Positions 8,655-16,239 of a stretch of DNA of 64,000 nucleotides are shown piece after piece. The notes under the pieces are model-generated. The model was not told where the DNA came from and made no database searches. It was given only the letters and a program-made list of their open reading frames with translations. A program made the translations under genes and the position numbers. Position 1 is the first letter of the stretch. Each line of letters starts with the position of its first letter. Origin of the DNA: an uncultured Lachnospiraceae bacterium (GTDB lineage: Bacteria > Bacillota > Clostridia > Lachnospirales > Lachnospiraceae); NCBI GenBank assembly GCA_910577105.1, contig CAJTMB010000001.1:1-64000 (forward strand), given 5' to 3'.

Positions 8655-9712
8655 TACAGCCCCATCTTCTCTCGCATCTTTTCCAGTTCTTCCAGCTGCC
8701 CCATATCCATCCAGTCTTCTTCATCTACCAGATAGGTGCCTACCTTCTCGCCCTCCCTTATGCAGGTCTCGATAATATCAGTTATATCAATATGGGCGTT
8801 TTCAGGAATCTTTTCCAGAAAAGCCGGTTCAATTACATAAAACCCAGTGTTGGTATAAAACCGAAAAGCGGGCTTTTCCTTAAATGCCACTACATTTCCT
8901 GTCTCTCCCAGTTCCACTGTACCATAAGGAATCACCACGTTTTTCTCGGCACAGACAATCGTGATGATATTTTTCCGTTCTTTATGTTTTTTTAAAATTT
9001 CCCCATAATCCGCTTCAATCAGAATATCGCAGTTGGATAAAAAGAAAGTCTCCTTCACCATATCTTTTACCAGCGCAATGCCGCCACCCGTGCCTAAAAA
9101 TTTTTCTTCTTCCACAAAATGCACCGGTGCAACCGTTTCCCGTTTCTCCTGCTCAATATCATCTATAAAATAAGCCTTAATTAAGTTTTTTTTGTAATTG
9201 ATAATCATGTAAAAGTCAGAACATCCGAATTTTCGGAAACGCTCCATGATATGCTCTGTGATGGTCTTATCCCCCACCGGAATCAACGGCTTGGGTAAAA
9301 TATCCGTATACGGCTTTAAACGAGTGCCTTTTCCTCCCGCCATAATGACCACAGGCGCCTTCAACCGGGATTCTTTCAGTAATGTATCTTTTAAAAGGAA
9401 ACGGATATCCACGATATGATTGTTCTCATCCAGTATGGGCAGAGCCCTGACAGACCGTTCCCTCATCAAATCCATTGCCCTGCGGCTCTCCTTCTGGTAA
9501 AGAAATGCAGGATGGAAGTTGGCAATTTCACGGACAGGCGTTTCCATATCCACTCCCCGCATCAGGCTCCTGCGCACATCCCCATCGGAGACAGCCGCCA
9601 CCAGAACACCGTCCCTGCATACAAAAGCATTGCCCGAGGCATTCTTATCAATTACCTTCATGGTCTCCATCAGAGACATTTCTTCCGTTACGATATAATC
9701 CTTTAATGTCAT
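8654..9712 (-). CDS. ptmE: CBS-domain nucleotidyltransferase (PtmE-like)
   Basis: A 352-residue protein with a tandem CBS pair (about residues 1-115) fused to a sugar nucleotidyltransferase domain. The latter starts at IMAGGKGTRLKPYTDILPKP and continues with NCDIL and EKPAFRFYTNTGFYV. The same architecture is known for PtmE of C. jejuni, which makes GDP-GlcN(Ac) to feed the legionaminic acid route. The CBS pair suggests allosteric control by a nucleotide ligand. Its place next to legB, neuD and neuB fits that pathway. An alternative is a generic mannose-1-phosphate guanylyltransferase-type enzyme for another sugar. Confidence 0.82.
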   Translation of the reverse strand: MTLKDYIVTEEMSLMETMKVIDKNASGNAFVCRDGVLVAAVSDGDVRRSLMRGVDMETPVREIANFHPAFLYQKESRRAMDLMRERSVRALPILDENNHIVDIRFLLKDTLLKESRLKAPVVIMAGGKGTRLKPYTDILPKPLIPVGDKTITEHIMERFRKFGCSDFYMIINYKKNLIKAYFIDDIEQEKRETVAPVHFVEEEKFLGTGGGIALVKDMVKETFFLSNCDILIEADYGEILKKHKERKNIITIVCAEKNVVIPYGTVELGETGNVVAFKEKPAFRFYTNTGFYVIEPAFLEKIPENAHIDITDIIETCIREGEKVGTYLVDEEDWMDMGQLEELEKMREKMGL

Positions 9713-9790
9713 AACTTTCCTTTCACTTCAATCCTGTCCCGCATTTTACTCCCGCTTCTTATTATGGAGTGGAAAGTCATTGGCGTCTGT

Positions 9791-10771
9791 CTATAAATTG
9801 TACAGGTCGACCTTATACTTATCCATATTTTCCTTTAAAAATGCAATTGTTTCCGCCAGTCCCCGCTCAAAAGTAAACTGCGGCTCCCATGCCGTCAGTT
9901 CTTTTATCTTCTGATTGCACCCCAGCAGGCGGTTTACCTCACTGTTCTTTGGGCGCAGGCGCTGTTCGTCGCAGACAATCTTAGCCGCCGGATTAATCTG
10001 GCGGATTAACTCCTCTGCAAGCTGCCCAATGGAAATCTCCTGCTGTGTCGCAATATTGATTTCCTCTCCGATGGTTCGCTCCGACTTGTAAATCTCAATA
10101 AATCCATTGGCGGTATCCTTTACATAATTAAAATCCCTGGTAGGCGTAAGCGCCCCTAATTTGATTTCTTCTTTTCCGGCCAAAAGCTGTGTGATTATGG
10201 TGGGAATGACTGCCCTTGCAGACTGTCTGGGCCCATATGTGTTAAACGGCCTTACGATGCTTACAGGCAGGTTAAAGGCGCGGTAAAAAGACTCTGCAAG
10301 ACGGTCGGCCCCTATCTTTGTGGCGGAATAAGGCGACTGTCCCTGGAAAGGATGTTTCTCGTCAATCGGCACATACTGCGCCGTACCGTATACCTCCGAG
10401 GTAGAAGTTACCAGCACCCTTTTCGTACCCAAATCCCTTGCCGCCTGCAAGACATTCAGCGTTCCCTTAATGTTGGTATCCACATAAGTGTCCGGTGAAT
10501 GGTAGCTGAAAGGAATCGCAATCAGGGCTGCCAGATGGAAAACGGCATCCATCCCTTTCATAGCCTCCTTTACTCCGTTCGGGTCACGCACGTCCCCTTG
10601 GAATATTTCAATCTGGCTGAGCAGTTCCTTGGGAAAAGTGTCCAGCCAGCCCCACGTATTAAAAGAATTGTAGAGCACAAAAGCCCTCACCCGGTACCCT
10701 TTTTTCACCAGTTCTTCCGTCAGATGGCTCCCGATAAAACCGTCCGCACCCGTCACTAATATTTTGTCCAT
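9791..10771 (-). CDS. legB: LegB-like NAD-dependent 4,6-dehydratase
   Basis: A 326-residue short-chain dehydrogenase/extended SDR. It has GADGFIGSHL at residues 8-17, the Thr-Ser-Glu active-site variant STSEVYG, and YSATKIGAD with the catalytic Tyr/Lys. The segment RPFNTYGPRQSARAVIPTII is typical of LegB-type 4,6-dehydratases. It would convert GDP- or UDP-GlcNAc to the 4-keto-6-deoxy sugar, the first committed step to legionaminic acid. A matching aminotransferase (LegC) is not found in this operon. The 78-bp gap to ptmE shows no clear promoter. AAGGAAG precedes the ATG. Confidence 0.88.
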   Translation of the reverse strand: MDKILVTGADGFIGSHLTEELVKKGYRVRAFVLYNSFNTWGWLDTFPKELLSQIEIFQGDVRDPNGVKEAMKGMDAVFHLAALIAIPFSYHSPDTYVDTNIKGTLNVLQAARDLGTKRVLVTSTSEVYGTAQYVPIDEKHPFQGQSPYSATKIGADRLAESFYRAFNLPVSIVRPFNTYGPRQSARAVIPTIITQLLAGKEEIKLGALTPTRDFNYVKDTANGFIEIYKSERTIGEEINIATQQEISIGQLAEELIRQINPAAKIVCDEQRLRPKNSEVNRLLGCNQKIKELTAWEPQFTFERGLAETIAFLKENMDKYKVDLYNL

Positions 10772-10783
10772 ATGCTTCCTTTC

Positions 10784-11836
10784 TCACTTCTTATTTGAAA
10801 ACTTTGCCGTTATCTTCTTTAAATAAACTCCTGCTGCCTTTATACCTTTGGCAGCTATTACCGAGAAGCAGACTGCGCCCACAATCGTACCCACTGCCGT
10901 GACCGCATAGGAAAGCGTATCCGAGGCAAACAGATGCGTCATTCCAAGCTTTTCAAGCAGCCTGAAACTCACCATGTGGCACAAATAGATTTCCATGCTG
11001 ATGCTTCCCAAAAACTTTGTAACAGGATTTTTGAGCGCCCCGCCAAAATCTCCAAGGGCATAAATCAAGATAAGAGAAAACATGACCACCATCACAGCAA
11101 TATAACCGCCGAGGATAAAGTACCCCGCCACAGAGGCTGTAACGGCAAGAAACACCGGCAGCCGGTGCTTTTTCACAAACGCTCCTATCCTATCGCGATA
11201 CAGAAAAATCAAGCCGCCGGCCACAAAAAACACTGCACTGTATAAAATATTACTCCTGTCACCTACCAGACCGTGGTCTGCATCAAAAAAATAAACGGTA
11301 CACAGCCTGTTATACAAATATGCCACTCCAAAGGAAAGCCATGCCCGCCGCTTGTCCGACATCAGATAACAGAAAAACGGGAACAGAAAATAAAAAACAA
11401 ATACTGTTCCCAGAAACCAGCCGACGCCAATCACGGATATATCCGCATTGGGAAGCAGGCCGAAACAAAGTGTCAGATTTGCAAAAACCTCATACAATGC
11501 ATTGATACCCGGTGACAATATCAGGTCAATCAGGCACAGCAGTGCAAAGAACGGCCATACCCTGGCATACCGTTTTCCGTAAAACTGCCCCACGGAAATC
11601 TCATTATGCATGATTTTATCATAATATCCGCAGCACATGGAAAAAGCGCTAATCATCATAAACAAAAAAACCAGCAGGGTAAAGGACGGAATAAGCCTGT
11701 TAAAAACAAAACCGTCTACGCTGTAATTCCCGTTTGCACGTACATGCATCAAAACAATTCCTATTGCCGAAAAGGCCCTCAACCCGTCTAACGTCCCATA
11801 ATGTCCGGCTCCTCCGGCTGCCTTTGTTTCCTCCAA
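10784..11836 (-). CDS. Acyltransferase-3 family membrane O-acyltransferase, second
   Basis: A polytopic acyltransferase-3 family enzyme of about 350 residues. It has LDGLRAFSAIGIVLMH at the N-terminus, giving the Arg/His pair R20 and H31, and about ten membrane segments. It is first in unit D and presumably acylates the nonulosonate or another sugar of this glycan. A GTG at 11866 is open in frame, but TTG 11836 has GGAGGA at 11843-11848, six bases upstream, so I prefer it. A promoter (11884-11912) and the large palindrome (11930-12111) lie just upstream. This mirrors the arrangement at the other acyltransferase gene (252-1310). Confidence 0.85.
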   Translation of the reverse strand: MEETKAAGGAGHYGTLDGLRAFSAIGIVLMHVRANGNYSVDGFVFNRLIPSFTLLVFLFMMISAFSMCCGYYDKIMHNEISVGQFYGKRYARVWPFFALLCLIDLILSPGINALYEVFANLTLCFGLLPNADISVIGVGWFLGTVFVFYFLFPFFCYLMSDKRRAWLSFGVAYLYNRLCTVYFFDADHGLVGDRSNILYSAVFFVAGGLIFLYRDRIGAFVKKHRLPVFLAVTASVAGYFILGGYIAVMVVMFSLILIYALGDFGGALKNPVTKFLGSISMEIYLCHMVSFRLLEKLGMTHLFASDTLSYAVTAVGTIVGAVCFSVIAAKGIKAAGVYLKKITAKFSNKK

Positions 11837-11883
11837 AACACTTCCTCCAATATCTGTCAGCCACACATAATCTGCTTTTTTGC

Positions 11884-11912
11884 ATTATAGCATTTCCCCG
11901 GACAAATGGCAA
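11884..11912 (-). promoter_or_regulatory. Promoter of unit D
   Basis: On the minus strand TTGCCA (11907-11912) and TATAAT (11884-11889) are 17 nt apart, a near-consensus sigma-A promoter. The start point would fall near 11877, about 40 nt before the TTG start at 11836. It lies between the palindrome and the acyltransferase gene. Confidence 0.7.
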
Positions 11913-11929
11913 TAATGGAAAGCCTCGCC

Positions 11930-12111
11930 GTTTCCGCATTTTGCATTGCGGCTGCCCCGGCAGTATTTGTTCCAACGGGACGCGTTCTCACTCGGGTAAA
12001 AACACAGCGGTACATAAGATACCAAAGTACGGTATCTAAGTACCGGTGTTTTTACACGGCCCCTTATGGAACAAATACTGCCGGGGCAGCCGCAATGCAA
12101 AATGCGGAAAC
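11930..12111. repeat. Long nested palindromic element, copy 2
   Basis: Perfect 45-bp inverted arms (11930-11974 and 12067-12111) enclose 92 nt. Inside is a second, imperfect stem. GTAAAAACAC (11996-12005) pairs with GTGTTTTTAC (12046-12055), CGGTAC (12008-12013) with GTACCG (12040-12045), and AGATACC (12017-12023) with GGTATCT (12031-12037), leaving a 7-nt loop. The whole 182-nt unit can fold as one hairpin with one internal bulge. The arm core TTTCCGCATTTTGCATTG matches copy 1 at 66-161. Read on the minus strand, the words ATTTGTTCC, TAAGGGGCC and GTGTAAAAAC also match the spacer of copy 1. It lies 22 bp after the BCCT stop codon. No T-tract follows. Confidence 0.92.
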
Positions 12112-12133
12112 TTAAGCAAAAAGCGGCAGGCAT

Positions 12134-13654
12134 TCATTCGCCTTTTAAGTACCTGCCCGCATCCTTAAAGAAACTTCCCACAATCAAAAGCACGATAAAT
12201 CCAATGGGAAATGCCGCTATTATCGACACCGACTGCAGGCTGTACATGGAATTCTGGGCAAAAATGAGTGCAATGGGAAACAGAATAAACATAACCGCCC
12301 AGAACGTCCTTACACGCTTATCCGGCTCCCTGTCCACAGCCAGTTTTTTATAGGAATACGCCGACACCACCATGGTGATGGAATCAAAGGTAGTGGAGTA
12401 AAAGGCAATCATTGTCACCACTAAAAGCAAAAGCCCGAATTTGCTGAGCGGCAGGGTCTCAAAAATTTTTAAGATTGCCTCAGCATAGACGCCTCCCTCT
12501 GCCACAAAGCCGGCAATATCCAGCCCATGCTTCATCTGCTGTGCCAGCCCATAGTTGCCTAAAATGATAAAGGAGGTAAAGGTTCCTGCCAGCCCCCATG
12601 CATACCCGCCGAGAACCGTGTTTTTGATGGTCCGGCCCTTGCTGATGATGCCAATGAAAAAGGGCGTTGCCACACACCACACCATCCAGTATGCCCAATA
12701 GTATATTGTCCAGTTCTGGGGAAAAGCAGTTTCCCTTAACGGGTCCATCCAGGTGGACAGTCCCACAAAATTCTGCACCATATTGCCCAGGGCAGAAAAA
12801 CCGGTTTCCAGTATGTAGACCGTTTCTCCCCCTGCCACCAGAAAATAAACCAGCAAAGCAAAGAACAGATAAGTGCAGCAGGATGCCAGCTTAGATACTC
12901 CCTTGAATCCAAACCAGACTGTTAACGTATAAACGGCTGCAATGAGCAGCAGCAGCATAATGGTAAGACTGACTCCCCCGGACCACCCGAACACATCGCT
13001 TACCGCAGAAGCCAAAAGGGGCGTTGCCAGGGAAAAGGTGGTTGCCGTTCCTGCCAGAAGGGCAAAGATAGCGGTCAAATCAATTACCTTACCCCAAAAC
13101 CCATCCACCCTGTTACCCAGTATGGGGCGGCAGGCTTCGGAAAATTTTTGTTTTTCCCGCCCCCTTACATGCAGCATAAAACCAAAAGCAACCGCCAGCA
13201 CGATATAAAAACTCCAGGCAATCGGTCCCCAGTGAAACAGCGGATAAGTGGACGCCCACTTCTGCACGCCGCCCATTTGCGTAATATGCGTTTCATTCGC
13301 GTACAACGCCCACTCAATCAGGGAATAAAACAAAATATCGGCCGCCATGGTGGAAGTAAAAATCATTGTTCCCCATTTGAAAGAAGAATATTGCGGTTTT
13401 TCCCCTTTTCCAAGTCTGATTTTCCCGTATTTGGAAAAAGCCATATACAATGTGCAGCCGAATATCCCCACTCCTAAAACAGCATAGTAGATGCCGCAGT
13501 CATCACCCAAAAAGCCGCGCACCACCTGTAATACCATAGCGGACTGTCCCGGCAGAAGCATAAAAACAACCGATAACAGAACGATACCCGCCAGTGGCAC
13601 CACAATGGAAAACCAGTCTATTTGTTTACTCAGTTTATCATTTTTTTCCTTCAT
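12134..13654 (-). CDS. BCCT family choline/betaine transporter
   Basis: A 506-residue, 12-helix secondary transporter of the betaine/choline/carnitine family. The tryptophan-rich signature is seen as NWTIYYWAYWMVWC, followed by TPFFIGIISKGRTIKN. It imports a trimethylammonium compound. Placed directly after the choline kinase and LicC genes, its likely cargo is choline for phosphocholine decoration. It thus takes the place of the LicB permease (a different, DMT-type family) of the Haemophilus and pneumococcal lic operons. It starts three bp after licC; GGGAG precedes the ATG. It is the last gene of unit C, and the large palindrome follows its stop. Confidence 0.9.
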   Translation of the reverse strand: MKEKNDKLSKQIDWFSIVVPLAGIVLLSVVFMLLPGQSAMVLQVVRGFLGDDCGIYYAVLGVGIFGCTLYMAFSKYGKIRLGKGEKPQYSSFKWGTMIFTSTMAADILFYSLIEWALYANETHITQMGGVQKWASTYPLFHWGPIAWSFYIVLAVAFGFMLHVRGREKQKFSEACRPILGNRVDGFWGKVIDLTAIFALLAGTATTFSLATPLLASAVSDVFGWSGGVSLTIMLLLLIAAVYTLTVWFGFKGVSKLASCCTYLFFALLVYFLVAGGETVYILETGFSALGNMVQNFVGLSTWMDPLRETAFPQNWTIYYWAYWMVWCVATPFFIGIISKGRTIKNTVLGGYAWGLAGTFTSFIILGNYGLAQQMKHGLDIAGFVAEGGVYAEAILKIFETLPLSKFGLLLLVVTMIAFYSTTFDSITMVVSAYSYKKLAVDREPDKRVRTFWAVMFILFPIALIFAQNSMYSLQSVSIIAAFPIGFIVLLIVGSFFKDAGRYLKGE

Positions 13655-13657
13655 TTT

Positions 13658-14380
13658 TTACTCCCTTTCTTTGCGCAGCCCTGCATAACTTTTATCTGCC
13701 CTAATCAGCTCTTCCATACTGTCAATTTCCAGCACATCCCCATGCTCCATCTGCCGGATACCCAGCTTATACTCTTCGGGATGACAAAACAGCGCCACAT
13801 CATCCCAATATATCTGCCTGTTCTTTTTTTCTTCAAACTCCAGTTCAAGATGCTTTTTCAGCCTGCGCCCGTCCTCCGCGCTCCACCGGGAAATACTGAA
13901 AAGCTGCCATCCCCCGCTTCCTCCATTCCTGCTGCACCCTGTAACGATGCCGTCCTTTACGGTGAGAAGCCACTCCGGTGTGTATTCTTTTGTCCACACG
14001 GCGTTATACCCTGAACGGTCAAAATCAGGGGACAGAATATCCGCATTTTGAATTATCAAATCCCCGTCAAGGATAATGGCATCTTCTATATAATCCCTTG
14101 CCGCATACAGGGAAGAAATATTGTTGCTGACATCAAAATAAGGGTTTTCTATCAGTTTAAGCCCCTTGTTTTCTTTTTCCAGACATGCAAACTGTTCCTT
14201 GAAATACCCGGTCACCACATAGATTTCTGTAATACCGTTGGCATGAAGGCCCCCGATGACCGTATCTATCATCCGGGTTCCGTTCACCCGCACCAGGGGC
14301 TTCGGCGTTTTTAAGGTAACCGGCTGCATCCGGTTTCCGATACCGGCTGCCATAATAATTGCATGTTTTACTTTGTGCAT
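13658..14380 (-). CDS. licC: Choline-phosphate cytidylyltransferase LicC-like
   Basis: A 240-residue nucleotidyltransferase that would make CDP-choline from phosphocholine and CTP. The N-terminus has the nucleotide-binding IIMAAGIGNRMQPVTLKTPKP. LDGDLII supplies the metal-binding Asp near residue 102, and YWDDVALF is a typical LicC C-terminal motif. An upstream ATG is in frame, but AAGGAGA lies at the right distance from ATG 14380. The first 13 bp overlap the end of the kinase fusion. Because the upstream protein also contains a LicC-like domain, the pair may divide work or act on different phosphoalcohols. Confidence 0.82.
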   Translation of the reverse strand: MHKVKHAIIMAAGIGNRMQPVTLKTPKPLVRVNGTRMIDTVIGGLHANGITEIYVVTGYFKEQFACLEKENKGLKLIENPYFDVSNNISSLYAARDYIEDAIILDGDLIIQNADILSPDFDRSGYNAVWTKEYTPEWLLTVKDGIVTGCSRNGGSGGWQLFSISRWSAEDGRRLKKHLELEFEEKKNRQIYWDDVALFCHPEEYKLGIRQMEHGDVLEIDSMEELIRADKSYAGLRKERE

Positions 14381-16149
14381 ACCGCATCTCCTTCTCCGTC
14401 TGTCATTTCGCCGCATGCTATTTTATAATAGTCTTTTGCATACCGGTACTGCCTTAACGAATACTCCCCAAATTCAACCCCCTTGATTCTCTTATACTCG
14501 CACCAGTTGCTCCACAACAGACCGCATGCCGCAATATAACAGTAAATCTTTATCCGGGTTTCTCCAAAACATCCCTCTTTGAAATAGAGCTGAATGGTAT
14601 CATCTATCTGCTGCCTGTCATACAGGGAATAAATACAAAACATGGCAATGTCCACATGAGGGTCCTGCATTCCGGCATATTCCCAGTCAATCAGTCTCGG
14701 CAGAATCTCCTCTTTTTCCTGTACAAAGAGAAAATTATCAGGTACCGCATCTATATGGGTCAGCACCTTTTCCTCAACATGCGCGTCTATGAAAGGCTTC
14801 AGGGAAAAAACTTTTTCCTTGGTAGATTCATAATCCTTAAAGGAAGAAGGCGCGCCGCCCCATAATGATTCATAAAACAATATCTGTCCGAAAATATCAA
14901 AGGTATGCTCCACTTGAAGCTTCCTCTCATGGAATGCCCTGAGTTTATCCATACATCTTGCAACATCCTCCCGGTCATCGGGATTACAGACCCTGGCTCC
15001 CTCCCAAAAGCGGGTGATTTTATAACCGTTTGCCGGATTCAGGTAAACAATGTCGTCACATATATCCTTTCCCGCAATGGCTTCGTACACAGCCGCTTCC
15101 TGTGTCCGGTTGATAAGCATCTGTGTCCCCTCACCCGGAATCCGCATTATATATTTTTCGTTCCTGCAGGAAAACAGGAAAGAACGGTTCGTCATTCCTT
15201 TTTTCAATACCGTAATATTCTCTATTTCTTCGCTTTTTGCTTTCAGCGCCTTTGCAATCGCCGTAATCGCTTCCGACTGAAGCTGTCCGGAACCGCCGTC
15301 CAGTTCCCGAAGCTGTTCATAAGTATTGATTTCCACCACCCGGGAGGAAGAAACCACCCTGGCCCGGACCAGCATCCTGCCTTTTTGGTACAACGCCTCC
15401 TCCCAAAATGCATTGTCATACCTGCCATCGGCACAAAGCTGCAAAATCCGGTTTCCGGCCACCTCTGCCTCGTGTTTGAGCAGATAGCAGATTCCCACCA
15501 TGGCATTTCCGCCTGCCATATCCGGAACGGAAACCAGCTCCATTTTCCTGTTGATGCGGACCGTGCTCTCATTGTCCACCAAGTCGCTGACCATATACCA
15601 GGAATACATTTCATGCCTGCTAAAAGGATTTGTTTCACACCAGATGTCACAGGGAACAATATAAGTATTAGACAGATGGGAAAGGGCAAGCTTCAAAGAA
15701 TGAAGATTATTTTTGGCTGCATAATCCGGATTAACGAGCAGTTCCACGCCGAAATCATCCATCAGGTATTCGTACTGCTCCTTCATAAATCCTACCACGA
15801 CATAAATTTCCGTTATCCCCGCCTCATGGAGCTGACGGATTAACCGCTCAATCAGAGGCTCCCCATGAACCTCCAGCAGTCCCTTCGGGACTTCTGTGTT
15901 GATGGGCACCATCCGCATACCGTACCCGGCTGCAAGAATCACCGCATTTTTCGGCGCCTTTTCCTTCACCTCAGCCAGCGCCTTTTGTGTAGGACGCATT
16001 TCTTCGTCCAGATAACCCTCCTCCGTCAACAGCCGTACAGACCGGTTAACCACCCCCAGAGAGTGGCCGCATGCTTCGGCCAGAATCCTCTGGTTCAGAT
16101 ATGGCTCATCCAGCAGTTTGTTCAAGATATCTCCTTCTTGTATGTTCAT
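14368..16149 (-). CDS. wHTH-nucleotidyltransferase-choline kinase fusion (LicC/LicA type)
   Basis: A 593-residue three-domain protein. Residues 1-60 look like a winged helix-turn-helix (ILNKLLDEPYLNQRILAEAC...). Residues about 68-290 form a LicC-like nucleotidyltransferase (VILAAGYGMRMVPINTEVPK, PCDIW). Residues about 300-585 form a choline/ethanolamine kinase of the APH fold. That fold carries the Brenner motif HIDAVPDN (465-472) and the metal motif LIDWEYAG (487-494). It would phosphorylate choline and perhaps activate it with CTP. The HTH domain makes autoregulation conceivable. It is the first gene of unit C, about 50 nt from a strong promoter whose spacer is a palindrome. Confidence 0.85.
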   Translation of the reverse strand: MNIQEGDILNKLLDEPYLNQRILAEACGHSLGVVNRSVRLLTEEGYLDEEMRPTQKALAEVKEKAPKNAVILAAGYGMRMVPINTEVPKGLLEVHGEPLIERLIRQLHEAGITEIYVVVGFMKEQYEYLMDDFGVELLVNPDYAAKNNLHSLKLALSHLSNTYIVPCDIWCETNPFSRHEMYSWYMVSDLVDNESTVRINRKMELVSVPDMAGGNAMVGICYLLKHEAEVAGNRILQLCADGRYDNAFWEEALYQKGRMLVRARVVSSSRVVEINTYEQLRELDGGSGQLQSEAITAIAKALKAKSEEIENITVLKKGMTNRSFLFSCRNEKYIMRIPGEGTQMLINRTQEAAVYEAIAGKDICDDIVYLNPANGYKITRFWEGARVCNPDDREDVARCMDKLRAFHERKLQVEHTFDIFGQILFYESLWGGAPSSFKDYESTKEKVFSLKPFIDAHVEEKVLTHIDAVPDNFLFVQEKEEILPRLIDWEYAGMQDPHVDIAMFCIYSLYDRQQIDDTIQLYFKEGCFGETRIKIYCYIAACGLLWSNWCEYKRIKGVEFGEYSLRQYRYAKDYYKIACGEMTDGEGDAVCTK

Positions 16150-16182
16150 ATACTATTCCTTTCTTTCATTTCATGAACATCT

Positions 16183-16227
16183 CGTCAAAAAAAATAATGC
16201 AGGGATATAATAACATATATTCCTGCA
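16183..16227 (-). terminator. Intrinsic terminator after licD (overlaps the unit C promoter)
   Basis: On the minus strand a 12-bp stem (16216-16227 with 16198-16209, one G-T wobble) and a 6-nt loop are followed directly by TTATTTTTTTTG. This is a good rho-independent terminator 13 bp after the licD stop codon. The same DNA holds the -10 of the unit C promoter, so the dyad could instead, or also, be an operator. Confidence 0.7.
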
Positions 16228-16235
16228 TCTGTCAA
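16207..16235 (-). promoter_or_regulatory. Promoter of the phosphocholine unit C
   Basis: On the minus strand TTGACA (16230-16235) and TATTAT (16207-16212) are separated by 17 nt. The predicted start is near 16200, about 50 nt before the ATG at 16149, with AAAGGA as ribosome site. The promoter overlaps the hairpin arms 16198-16227. Confidence 0.75.
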
Positions 16236-16239
16236 AATA

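Noticed and set aside
9713..9790. Promoter in the 78-bp gap between ptmE-like and legB genes
   Set aside because: No -35/-10 pair with acceptable spacing was found; the gap appears to be a simple intercistronic region.
11930..12111. Palindrome as the intrinsic terminator of the BCCT gene
   Set aside because: Neither side of the hairpin is followed by a T-tract, and the arms are far longer than usual terminator stems. A stalling role remains possible but is not supported.
66..12111. The two related palindromes as part of a CRISPR array
   Set aside because: Only two copies, 12 kb apart, each an inverted repeat of its own, with no repeat-spacer series and no cas genes.
13658..14380. The nucleotidyltransferase as the missing CMP-nonulosonate synthetase
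   Set aside because: Its motifs and its place between the choline kinase and a BCCT transporter fit LicC, not NeuA/LegF.
14905..15843. Long + strand open frame (312 codons) inside the kinase fusion gene
   Set aside because: It lies wholly antisense to a gene with clear domains, has no ribosome site and no recognisable motif. Other antisense frames (for example 3139-3858, 4739-5566 and 27537-28502) were dropped for the same reason.
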